From Thermoplasmata archaeon (GTDB taxonomy: Archaea; Thermoplasmatota; Thermoplasmata; Thermoplasmatales; Thermoplasmataceae): 6,107 nucleotides of DNA. Positions 1-5,672 of the stretch are shown piece by piece. The first letter of the stretch is position 1, and every line of letters starts with the position of its first letter. The stretch covers positions 1-6,107 of the forward strand of contig JAJZXP010000084.1 of NCBI GenBank assembly GCA_021806345.1, read 5' to 3'. A program made the translations under genes and the position numbers. The notes under the pieces were generated by a model. It ran no database searches. It saw only the letters and a list, made by a program, of their open reading frames with translations, and was not told the DNA's origin.

Positions 1-213
1 GACTATTCCTAATATTATTGCATAGGAAGTAAATGTGAGACCAAGTAATACCCCTGTTATTTCTATAAAAGATGAAACAAACGATTCGAGTTTGAAGTAG
101 CCTAACAAATTGTACCTTAGTAATAAATAGAAGAAAACTATATCAATTAAAGTTATTTCTATTAAGCTTTGAATTCTCTTAATTCGTATTTTTATACTTT
201 CTTTTTCACTCAT
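1..213 (-). CDS. Partial membrane protein, N-terminal 71 residues
   Basis: The minus strand is open from an ATG at 213-211 to the left edge, giving the first 71 residues of a protein whose C-terminus lies outside the window. It begins with a short basic, charged segment (about residues 1-14), followed by two hydrophobic stretches. One spans roughly residues 17-34 and includes IDIVFFYLLL; the other spans roughly 50-71 and includes GVLLGLTFTSYAIILGIV. This pattern suggests two or more membrane helices with a cytoplasmic N-terminus. I do not recognise the family and infer no function. No Shine-Dalgarno sequence precedes the ATG, but a TATA-like ATATAATAAC on the minus strand (250-241) would place a transcript start about 8 bases upstream. 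The start codon is 8 bases from the start of the plus-strand ORF at 222, so the two are head to head. The reading frame is clear; the identity is open. Confidence 0.72.
   Translation of the reverse strand, partial: MSEKESIKIRIKRIQSLIEITLIDIVFFYLLLRYNLLGYFKLESFVSSFIEITGVLLGLTFTSYAIILGIV
191..196 (+). promoter_or_regulatory. TATA-like box for the ORF at 222
   Basis: TTTATA is centred about 28 bases before the ATG at 222, which would give a leaderless or nearly leaderless transcript. It lies inside the coding region of the divergent membrane protein gene. The local sequence is AT-rich, so a chance match is quite possible. Confidence 0.35.
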
Positions 214-221
214 TTACAATT

Positions 222-473
222 ATGTTTGATAACACAGTTTGTTATTATATCTTCCTATATCTTTTAAGAGAAATCTTTTCATATAAAATCTACAGTAACT
301 TTGCTCTACACCATCGTCTGTGTGAGAAAAGAGACCAAAAAATTTTATCTTTAAGAAGGACGATAATAGAAACCACTCAGCAACTAAAGGTATTGATGGA
401 AGGTTTTAAGATAAAATACACTCCATCTAAATTTATGTTTATGGGAAAGCTTTTTAACTACGAGATATTATAA
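222..473 (+). CDS. Short hypothetical protein, 83 residues
   Basis: This ORF runs from ATG to TAA and is not recognised. The first 25 residues are rich in aromatic and hydrophobic residues (CYYIFLYLLREIF), which could be a single membrane-associated helix. The remainder is basic and probably helical, with several Lys/Arg and a Met/Phe-rich tail (SKFMFMGKLF). There is no Shine-Dalgarno sequence. A TTTATA box at 191-196 is placed well for a leaderless start. The stop is 11 bases before the first possible HNH start, so the ORF could lead the plus-strand cassette. Its codons resemble those of its neighbours. It may instead be a chance ORF in the leader of the HNH gene, since nothing in it matches a known domain. 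Confidence 0.35.
   Translation: MFDNTVCYYIFLYLLREIFSYKIYSNFALHHRLCEKRDQKILSLRRTIIETTQQLKVLMEGFKIKYTPSKFMFMGKLFNYEIL
241..250 (-). promoter_or_regulatory. TATA-like box for the minus-strand membrane protein
   Basis: On the minus strand this reads ATATAATAAC, centred about 33 bases before the ATG at 213. A start 25 bases downstream would leave a leader of about 8 bases. It lies inside the plus-strand ORF that begins at 222. Confidence 0.3.
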
Positions 474-475
474 AT
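468..475 (+). promoter_or_regulatory. TATA-like box before the HNH gene
   Basis: TTATAAAT, followed by CT, matches the box seen again at 6040-6047. Its centre is only about 13 bases from the ATG at 485, too close to serve a transcript containing that codon. It would suit a transcript starting near 495-500, with translation from the downstream starts at 536 or 539. Confidence 0.4.
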
Positions 476-484
476 CTGAATATA

Positions 485-895
485 ATGAATGAAGAAGAAA
501 TAGAAAATGGATGCAAGGGAGGTTCTGGAACTTCTTTGATGGGATATAGTAAGGATTTATTCAAAAAGTATGATTATACGTGTGTCTACTGTGAAAATTA
601 TTTTGGCGATTCTTTTGAAAACTGGATGCGGTTAACAAGAGAACATGTTATTCCAGTAAGTAGATTGATAGGTGATGATGAGAAATATAAGAATTACGAT
701 GCAAATCTTAGAGTTGCCTGCTCAACATGCAATAATCTGGCCAACCGTGAAACCTATGATGAGTTCAAGGATCTTCCAATAGATGAAAGAATAAAAAAGA
801 CATTGAAGGCAAAAAAGGAGAAAATAAATGAACGCAGAGGTGTATTCGAGGATTTTTATAAAGAATACGTTAAAAAAAATCTGGATAAAGATTAG
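485..895 (+). CDS. HNH endonuclease
   Basis: This is a small HNH-family (beta-beta-alpha metal finger) nuclease of at most 136 residues. It has a first zinc knuckle CVYC (C33, C36), the core REHVIPVSR with the expected catalytic H54 after E53, an Asn at position 74 (ANLRVACSTCNN), and a second knuckle C79/C82. The third classical His position appears to be Asn (N83 or N84), a common variant. The C-terminal 45 residues are highly charged and helical. Stand-alone HNH proteins cut DNA in restriction, homing and phage-related settings; the substrate here is unknown. The start is uncertain. The ATG at 485 has no Shine-Dalgarno sequence, while a strong GGAGGT at 518-523 precedes a TTG at 536 and an ATG at 539. 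Either would give a protein of about 118 residues that keeps the whole domain. The gene heads the plus-strand nuclease cassette. Confidence 0.85.
   Translation: MNEEEIENGCKGGSGTSLMGYSKDLFKKYDYTCVYCENYFGDSFENWMRLTREHVIPVSRLIGDDEKYKNYDANLRVACSTCNNLANRETYDEFKDLPIDERIKKTLKAKKEKINERRGVFEDFYKEYVKKNLDKD
518..523 (+). promoter_or_regulatory. Shine-Dalgarno-like GGAGGT inside the annotated HNH start
   Basis: GGAGGT is complementary to the archaeal 16S rRNA 3' end. It lies 12 bases before an in-frame TTG (536) and 15 before an ATG (539). The spacing is longer than usual, but it is the only good ribosome binding site near the start of this gene and fits the TATA-like box at 468-475. Confidence 0.35.
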
Positions 896-927
896 GCGAT
901 GTTTTATGAATATTATGAGAAAGTACC

Positions 928-1017
928 ATGGGATTGACTGAGAAGGGAATGGAGATTGGAGCAAAGATAGAGAAATTAGAGAGAATGACGATAAACTATC
1001 GTGTAGGAGAGTTTTGA
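928..1017 (+). CDS. 29-codon ORF abutting the Cas4-like gene
   Basis: This short ORF (ATG to TGA) encodes a charged, probably helical 29-residue peptide beginning MGLTEKGMEI and ending NYRVGEF. Its TGA directly precedes the ATG of the nuclease gene at 1018, and the ribosome binding site of that gene lies within its last codons. Translation of the two could be coupled. It has no recognisable domain and no convincing ribosome binding site of its own. It may be a chance ORF or decayed sequence in the 122-base gap between the HNH and nuclease genes. A second, 12-codon ORF (899-937) overlaps its start. Confidence 0.2.
   Translation: MGLTEKGMEIGAKIEKLERMTINYRVGEF
1006..1009 (+). promoter_or_regulatory. 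Ribosome binding site for the Cas4-like nuclease
   Basis: GGAG, within AGGAGAG, sits 8 bases before the ATG at 1018 and supports that start over later Met codons. Confidence 0.6.
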
Positions 1018-2484
1018 ATGGTTGAGGATGAGAGTAAGTCAGATAACGACATAACACTTGATAGAGAGATTTTGTCTAAAGTAATGTCATACAAAGTAAT
1101 GGAAACTATAGTGACCAGTTTCGAAACAATTTCTAAAAGAGCTTATGAAGCATCTAAAGCATCGAAAGGTCATGGTAAATCTCGTATAAATTACAGAGTT
1201 ACCGATCTTTGTAATCCAATGCATGCCTACTACGAATTTATACGCCCTGATATAAAGGATCCTAAAGAGCTCGTCGAGAAATTTGATTATGGTAATTTTG
1301 CCGAAAAGAAGGCGTTAGAATTACTTTCAAATGAAGAGGGATTTGTAGTTTCGCAAGGGGATGTTGATGGGAGTACATGCGGAATGAATAATGTGAAAGG
1401 AAGGATCGATTTTCGAATTAAAGATATGATTATCGAGTTTAAGACTTCTGAATATGATATACCTGATGTAAGCACACTCTTTAGTAGAAACCCTCAGAAT
1501 CTGGAGCAATTACTCATTTATGCATTGTTTACAGAACGCACGAACAGAAGTCATCTACTTCTGTATATTATCGGTAGGGATTTTAAAACATCCGCAAGAG
1601 CTTTCGAAGTTAAGATTAAGGATAGAGACACACTAATAATGTATTTTTCAGACAGACTCAAAAGTTTAAAAAGTGCAGTGGATAATAGAGACTCTAAAGG
1701 GCTGGGAAAATGCAGATATTTTAATTCAATTTGTAAGTTTAAAAAGAATGGAATATGCAACTGTTCTAGCGAAGCAGATCTGCCAATAGATGAAATAGAA
1801 AAATCTGTCCATATAAATTGTGTCAAAGAAGGTACTAATAAAACTATTATAGAAGGTATAGTAACTAAATTTAATGATCCACAATTAATGCAGGATTATA
1901 ACAACTCTTTTGGTTTGTGGGATATTTTTTCCCCACGGAGGTGGTATCTAAAACACATCGATCCATTTATTTATAGTGCATGGGACGTGGATAGCAAAAG
2001 CAATTATTACTTAAGGTTAAAAAACGAAGAAGAGTTTGTTAAGGAAAATTTGCTAACAAAGCAACCTATAGCAAATAATATTCCTGAGTTAAGGAGCGGA
2101 CTCTTTATAGAAGATCACTTATATGGAGATAAATCGTCAGGTTGCGATCATAAGAAATATCCATTTCTCGTAAGAGTTCAGGAAATGAAATATTCCTATA
2201 AGAGCAAATTGCCGGATATTTATTTAGCACAACTTGGGTTAGCTTGTGCCCTTAGCGAAGATGTAAAAGGGTACATTTTTATATTCTATAAAAATGAAGA
2301 AGCTGGAGTTCTCTATAAGGTTATATTCAATAAACTTGGCTACATTAGGCAAAAGGCTTTGGAAATACTAAAAAACTCTATTGATTCAATCAGTCAAAAG
2401 AAATTAAATATTAAACTCCCTCTGTGTCCAGAATATGTTAGAAAAAGTTGTTACGAAGATTGTCTTTGCAAAATGGAGCCGTAA
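1018..2484 (+). CDS. Tandem two-domain Cas4-like PD-(D/E)XK iron-sulfur nuclease
   Basis: This 488-residue protein looks like two Cas4/AddB-type nuclease modules in a row. Module 1 has C65 in DLCNPMHAYYEF, GNFAEKK (92-98), the catalytic set D131 and E140-F-K142 (IDFRIKDMIIEFKTS), Q164 in EQLLIYAL, and a cysteine group C232, C239, C247, C249. This matches the Cas4 layout, in which one N-terminal and three C-terminal cysteines hold a 4Fe-4S cluster. Module 2 repeats the order: DIFSPRRWY (302-310), GLFIED (361-366), E389-M-K391 (VRVQEMKYS), Q405 in AQLGLACAL, and C470, C478, C482, C484. The cysteine matching C65 is Phe304, and the best upstream acid is D377, set 12 rather than 9 residues before the Glu. 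Known relatives are DNA exonucleases of CRISPR adaptation, recombination and archaeal viruses. No CRISPR array or other cas gene is visible, so a Cas4 role in adaptation is unsupported. A good ribosome binding site fixes the start. Confidence 0.75.
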   Translation: MVEDESKSDNDITLDREILSKVMSYKVMETIVTSFETISKRAYEASKASKGHGKSRINYRVTDLCNPMHAYYEFIRPDIKDPKELVEKFDYGNFAEKKALELLSNEEGFVVSQGDVDGSTCGMNNVKGRIDFRIKDMIIEFKTSEYDIPDVSTLFSRNPQNLEQLLIYALFTERTNRSHLLLYIIGRDFKTSARAFEVKIKDRDTLIMYFSDRLKSLKSAVDNRDSKGLGKCRYFNSICKFKKNGICNCSSEADLPIDEIEKSVHINCVKEGTNKTIIEGIVTKFNDPQLMQDYNNSFGLWDIFSPRRWYLKHIDPFIYSAWDVDSKSNYYLRLKNEEEFVKENLLTKQPIANNIPELRSGLFIEDHLYGDKSSGCDHKKYPFLVRVQEMKYSYKSKLPDIYLAQLGLACALSEDVKGYIFIFYKNEEAGVLYKVIFNKLGYIRQKALEILKNSIDSISQKKLNIKLPLCPEYVRKSCYEDCLCKMEP

Positions 2485-2564
2485 GTGAAGATGACAGAAT
2501 TTAAATTTAAGTTGGTAGCGAATGAAACGAATGCTATAGTAAAGTAGAAACGAGAGCAAGGAAG

Positions 2565-2708
2565 ATGAAAAGAGTTTGGGTGGAAAAAACGGAAAAAACA
2601 TTTGAACAATATTTGACTAAAATTCATAGAGCATCGATTTGCGAGGACTGGTTAAAAGCAGGGGATTGTGGAAACGAAGAATGGAAAATTGGGAGGATAT
2701 TGAGGTAG
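2565..2708 (+). CDS. 47-residue small protein between the nuclease genes
   Basis: This ORF (ATG to TAG) encodes 47 residues and fills most of the gap between the Cas4-like and HSDR_N genes. It begins MKRVWVEKTEKTFEQYLTKI and has a Trp/Cys-containing second half, CEDWLKAGDCGNEEWKIG. The first part of that segment recalls the start of a CCCH zinc finger, but the third Cys and the His are absent, so I claim no zinc site. AAGGA four bases before the ATG is a weak ribosome binding site. The TAG lies within the ribosome binding site region of the next gene and ends 5 bases before that gene's preferred ATG at 2714, an arrangement typical of translational coupling in an operon. The residue mix looks like a real protein rather than noise. 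Its function is unknown. An 18-codon ORF at 2491-2547, just upstream, is too short to call. Confidence 0.4.
   Translation: MKRVWVEKTEKTFEQYLTKIHRASICEDWLKAGDCGNEEWKIGRILR
2697..2707 (+). promoter_or_regulatory. Ribosome binding site deciding the HSDR_N start
   Basis: GAGGT at 2702-2706 is 7 bases before the ATG at 2714, an ideal spacing. The surrounding 11 bases, ATATTGAGGTA, recur exactly at 3653-3663 before the TcmP gene. Confidence 0.65.
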
Positions 2709-2713
2709 GTATA

Positions 2714-3643
2714 ATGTTAGGAATTGGTTTAGTTAATAATGTGGAGTTAATAAAGAAATTGAAGAGAAAAATTGTAGATTATAAAGAGGATTTTTCAAAG
2801 AATGAGGCGTTAGTTAGATATGCCTTAATTGATCCTTTCTTGAGGTCTCTAGGATGGGACACTGAAGATCCTAAACAAGTTAAGCCGGAGTACTCAATTG
2901 AGGTAGGAAGGCCAGATTATGCTTTATTTACATTAGGAAACAAAGTACCGATAGCTTTTATAGGCGCTAAAAAACTAGGGAAAAATGAGGATCTTCAGCA
3001 ACACATTTCTTATTGTGTTTCTGAGGGAGTAAAATATTTCATTACCACAGACGGGAATCGCTGGGAGGTCTATGACACTTTTAAACAAATGAAAGTACCA
3101 GAAAAGAAGATAGCAGAGTGGGATATTTCTAATGATAGCGAATCAAAAGTTGCATACAAGTCACTCATGATTGCAAATCTGGAAGCATTCGGAGAAGTCC
3201 TAGAAGTTCCTATATTCTTTAGCTTGGATAAAAATTTCAAAAATCAGCAATCGCTAGTAAAGGGATCGGAAATTGAATCTGTAAAGTCATCTAATGTAGT
3301 ATCAAGTGGTAGCGGCATTCTTCGCCCTGTTAGTGTTTCCATAAATGGGGAAGTTTACAACATCGATAAATCAAATCTCATTCTTATAAAGACTGCAGAA
3401 TGGTTGATTTCAAAAGGTAAAATAACGTATACGACTACATTAGACTCTGGAAAATACCGTAGGCTAATAAACACAGAGCCTAGACATAAAACTGGAAAAA
3501 GTTTCGTAAGCTCTTATAAACTCTCAAACGGCCTATATTTAGACATAAATTATAGTTCACAAAAACTGGAGGAAATGGCTAAACGATTGATGGAACATTT
3601 TGGATATTCAAAGAATTCTGTCATTGTGAGGTGGAGTAAATAA
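2714..3643 (+). CDS. Stand-alone HSDR_N-type nuclease-fold protein, catalytic Glu replaced
   Basis: The start at ATG 2714 gives 309 residues. The frame is open upstream to a TTG at 2639, but the longer forms overlap the 47-residue ORF and lack a ribosome binding site. Residues 25-125 match the N-terminal nuclease domain of type I restriction R subunits (HSDR_N). Visible family features are KNEALVRYALIDPFLRSLGWD (from residue 29), PEYSIEVGRPDYAL with catalytic-position D68, AFIGAKKLG (81-89), a Gln near 95-96, and GVKYFITTDGNRWEVYD. The family motif is normally (I/V)EAKK. Here the Glu is Gly84, leaving K86, so cleavage activity is doubtful and binding or a changed mechanism is possible. No helicase follows. 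The C-terminal half (about 205-309) is a separate region with an RPVSVSINGEVY strand pair and NGLYLDINYSSQKL, which I cannot name. It is therefore not a complete HsdR subunit. It lies 28 bases before the TcmP gene. Confidence 0.8.
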   Translation: MLGIGLVNNVELIKKLKRKIVDYKEDFSKNEALVRYALIDPFLRSLGWDTEDPKQVKPEYSIEVGRPDYALFTLGNKVPIAFIGAKKLGKNEDLQQHISYCVSEGVKYFITTDGNRWEVYDTFKQMKVPEKKIAEWDISNDSESKVAYKSLMIANLEAFGEVLEVPIFFSLDKNFKNQQSLVKGSEIESVKSSNVVSSGSGILRPVSVSINGEVYNIDKSNLILIKTAEWLISKGKITYTTTLDSGKYRRLINTEPRHKTGKSFVSSYKLSNGLYLDINYSSQKLEEMAKRLMEHFGYSKNSVIVRWSK

Positions 3644-3652
3644 TATTGGAAA

Positions 3653-3663
3653 ATATTGAGGTA
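3653..3663 (+). promoter_or_regulatory. Ribosome binding site for the TcmP-like gene
   Basis: GAGGT at 3658-3662 is 9 bases before the ATG at 3672. The 11-base context ATATTGAGGTA is identical to that at 2697-2707, which suggests shared translation signals within one operon or a duplicated junction. Confidence 0.6.
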
Positions 3664-3671
3664 AAGCAAAA

Positions 3672-4622
3672 ATGGGTAAACCTAAAGACGATCAAACTTG
3701 GCTGAATGAAAGAATTAGTTATTTGACAAGAAACGAGGTATTTTCAAACCTCAACTCTAGTAACACAAAATGGACAAAAACTTCTGATTTTGGTGCTTGG
3801 ACAATTATTAAGGAAATGGTTCTAGCATACTACGCACCAAATTATCTTTCTATTCTTGGCAATTATGGATACATAAAGCAAATTAACTATTTGGACATGT
3901 TCGCAGGGTCTGGAGTCATTGGAATAAAAGACTTATCTAAATATTACCTAGGATCACCATTAGTTATTAAAAAAACGATAAAGAAAGATTTCGATAACTA
4001 TTATTTTATCGAAAAGAATTATGATATGGCAAATCAACTTGAAATTCTTCTTCCTGACAAAAATTGCTTCATCAAAAATGGAAATGCCAATAATGTAATA
4101 GATGAAATCCTTCCAAAATTAAGCGGAAATGGAAGCCACACCCTAATATTCATTGATCCTTTCGCAATGGAGTTAAAATTTGATACTCTCAGAAAATTCT
4201 CCCAGATAAAATGTGATCTAATGATCACAATATCCACAGAAGAGATTCTTAGAGCTGTCAAACAGGGTTTGAAAAATCCCAACACAAAGACAAAAAAAGT
4301 AGATGATTTCTTTGGCAACCAGAATTGGAAGACAGAATTGGAAGGGATCAAGGATGATGGAAAAATTTTTGAATATTACTCGAATCTAATCCAAGAATAT
4401 GCCTCAAAGAAAAAGCCCCACACCACAATTGTTCAAAAGAATATTGATGGTCACCACTACTACATCCTTTTCACATCAACAGGAGGGACTGGTGACCCAC
4501 CAAAGTTTTTTAGGATAGTAGAAGACTTCAACAAAAGAATCAAAAATTTGAGCGGGAGTCAGATAATGTCATACCTAAGGCATTATGTTGAAAATAGTGG
4601 AGTTTCATTGTTAGATTATTAA
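3672..4622 (+). CDS. tcmP: Three-Cys-motif partner protein (TcmP family)
   Basis: This 316-residue protein fits the TcmP family, which is typically encoded beside a radical SAM-like protein with a three-cysteine motif. After a 35-residue lead, residues 43-60 (WTIIKEMVLAYYAPNYLS) form the family's N-terminal helix. The core follows: NYLDMFAGSGVIG (72-84), LGSPLVI (93-99), YYFIEKNYD (110-118), an Asn-rich NGNANNV (136-142), and TLIFIDPFAME (157-167). FAGSG and IDPF resemble motif I and the DPPY-like motif IV of class I SAM-dependent methyltransferases, though methyl transfer has not been shown for the family as far as I know. Near the C-terminus, DGHHYYILFTSTG (259-271) is the usual closing segment. 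The start is set by GAGGT nine bases upstream. The stop codon directly abuts the stop of the convergent radical SAM gene, the expected partner. Substrate and biological role are unknown. Confidence 0.8.
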   Translation: MGKPKDDQTWLNERISYLTRNEVFSNLNSSNTKWTKTSDFGAWTIIKEMVLAYYAPNYLSILGNYGYIKQINYLDMFAGSGVIGIKDLSKYYLGSPLVIKKTIKKDFDNYYFIEKNYDMANQLEILLPDKNCFIKNGNANNVIDEILPKLSGNGSHTLIFIDPFAMELKFDTLRKFSQIKCDLMITISTEEILRAVKQGLKNPNTKTKKVDDFFGNQNWKTELEGIKDDGKIFEYYSNLIQEYASKKKPHTTIVQKNIDGHHYYILFTSTGGTGDPPKFFRIVEDFNKRIKNLSGSQIMSYLRHYVENSGVSLLDY

Positions 4623-5624
4623 TTAGTTTTTCCTGTGATCTTTCCACCATCTACCCTTCATCCCATACTTCTTCAGCTCATTATGGAACTTTTTTTCCAT
4701 AACTAAATCAAAATTACCCATGCTAATGCTTTCTCCCAGCATTGATTCAAGTTCTGTTATATTCGATCCCCTGGTGTGCAGGCATTCTCCATAAATATTC
4801 TCAGGTTTCAGGAGCGAAACTCTTTTCACTATCTCTTCCAGATCATCCGACGGTGATGGGCGTATCTTAAGCGATGGCATTATTGGTGCAATTATTATAC
4901 CTGTTGTAAGTCCGAAATCTTTAGCCTTTGAAAGTATGTTAAATCTTGCATCTGGTGTTGCGACTCTTGGTTCTATTATCCTGCTTAATTCATGATTCAT
5001 GGTTGCTATGGATACTTGAACCCTTACCTGATCTTTGTACTCTGAAAGCAGCGGAAAGTCCTTTATTGATAAAGGCGATCGTGTCTGCAGACAGATCCTA
5101 ACTCCAGCTTCGAGTGCCTTTTCCAGTATTTTCCTTGTGGTAGCTGCAAGAGCAGGTATGTAAGCATCATGAGTCGAGGACATCATAACCTCTATGCCTT
5201 TCCACTTCTCCCATTTAGTTTGCTCAATAGCCTCTTCTATATTTTCTGGCAGGTATAGGTAATTTCCCCAAGATTTGTTCACGAGTGGCCCTGCTCTTCT
5301 TTCCCCATATCTTTTATGAATTGCATCAACGTAGCAAAATCTGCATGCATGGGTGCAGCCTATGGCATAATTTAGTGCCCATCCGTCTGAAAGCTCCTTG
5401 CCAACTCCGCCCTTCTCAACCCAGGTTAATTTTGAAGCCTTAATAAGTGGTGGATTTATGTGAAACTTTCCATAGGAAATCTTCCTGGAATCGATGTCGA
5501 AAATATAATCTTCTAAACTTTCATTCTCAGACCTTATCTTTTCTATTTTATTTTTCCTGATAGTACTCCAGGCTTTTAAAGCAGCCTTCCGGTACTTTTC
5601 TTGGTCATATGTTGATTCTATCAT
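4623..5624 (-). CDS. SplB-like radical SAM protein
   Basis: This 333-residue protein belongs to the radical SAM superfamily, closest in pattern to the spore photoproduct lyase-like group (COG1533). A basic, charged helical segment covers about 1-50. The cluster motif is GCTHACRFCYVD, with C90, C94 and C97 in CxxxCxxC spacing to bind a 4Fe-4S cluster and S-adenosylmethionine. Further family landmarks are MMSSTHDAYIP (147-157), ICLQTRSPLSIKDFPLL (177-193), VSIATMNHELSRIIEPR (204-220), and a barrel strand and loop GIIIAPIMP (242-250). The last part (GMKGRWWKDHRKN) is basic. It probably makes a 5'-deoxyadenosyl radical, but the substrate cannot be told; calling it a DNA photoproduct repair enzyme would overreach. 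It converges on the TcmP-like gene with no gap and is probably its functional partner. No Shine-Dalgarno sequence precedes the ATG. A TATA-like box at 5672-5665 would give a leader of roughly 18 bases. Confidence 0.85.
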   Translation of the reverse strand: MIESTYDQEKYRKAALKAWSTIRKNKIEKIRSENESLEDYIFDIDSRKISYGKFHINPPLIKASKLTWVEKGGVGKELSDGWALNYAIGCTHACRFCYVDAIHKRYGERRAGPLVNKSWGNYLYLPENIEEAIEQTKWEKWKGIEVMMSSTHDAYIPALAATTRKILEKALEAGVRICLQTRSPLSIKDFPLLSEYKDQVRVQVSIATMNHELSRIIEPRVATPDARFNILSKAKDFGLTTGIIIAPIMPSLKIRPSPSDDLEEIVKRVSLLKPENIYGECLHTRGSNITELESMLGESISMGNFDLVMEKKFHNELKKYGMKGRWWKDHRKN

Positions 5625-5664
5625 TCAGGCCACATTTTTTATTTTTTAAATTTTTTTAAATGTA

Positions 5665-5672
5665 CTTATAAA
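5665..5672 (-). promoter_or_regulatory. TATA-like box for the radical SAM gene
   Basis: On the minus strand this reads TTTATAAG, centred about 44 bases before the ATG at 5624. Initiation about 25 bases downstream would leave a leader of roughly 18 bases. It overlaps one end of the inverted repeat at 5669-5689. The whole 95-base gap (5625-5719) is extremely AT-rich, with runs of A and T, so other positions are possible. Confidence 0.45.

Noticed and set aside
722..1057. Minus-strand ORF of 111 codons opposite the HNH gene
   Set aside because: It is a shadow of the HNH coding region and following gap, with low-complexity hydrophobic translation and no start signal. The plus-strand HNH motifs are decisive.
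1018..2484. Cas4 of a CRISPR adaptation module
   Set aside because: No repeat-spacer array and no cas1 or cas2 occur in the window, and the two-module length differs from Cas4. Cas4-like nucleases also occur in viruses and repair systems.
2491..2547. 18-codon ORF after the Cas4-like gene
   Set aside because: It is too short, lacks a good ribosome binding site and has no distinctive features.
2639..2713. Longer HSDR_N protein starting at TTG 2639 or ATG 2681
   Set aside because: The extension overlaps the 47-codon ORF in another frame, has no ribosome binding site at 2639, and is not part of the family domain. GAGGT seven bases before ATG 2714 is a better start.
2714..3643. Type I restriction R subunit
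   Set aside because: The protein has only the HSDR_N domain plus an unnamed C-terminal region, no helicase motifs, no adjacent HsdM or HsdS, and lacks the catalytic Glu.
4034..4351. Minus-strand ORF of 105 codons opposite TcmP
   Set aside because: It lies wholly within a well-supported TcmP coding region on the other strand and shows no domain.
4623..5624. DNA spore photoproduct lyase
   Set aside because: The SplB-like pattern covers a broad group of radical SAM proteins with unknown substrates, and an archaeal setting makes spore DNA repair implausible.
5636..5660. T-rich run as a terminator
   Set aside because: The runs are T-rich on the plus strand, but the upstream gene on the minus strand would need T runs on its own strand. 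This is better read as AT-rich promoter DNA.
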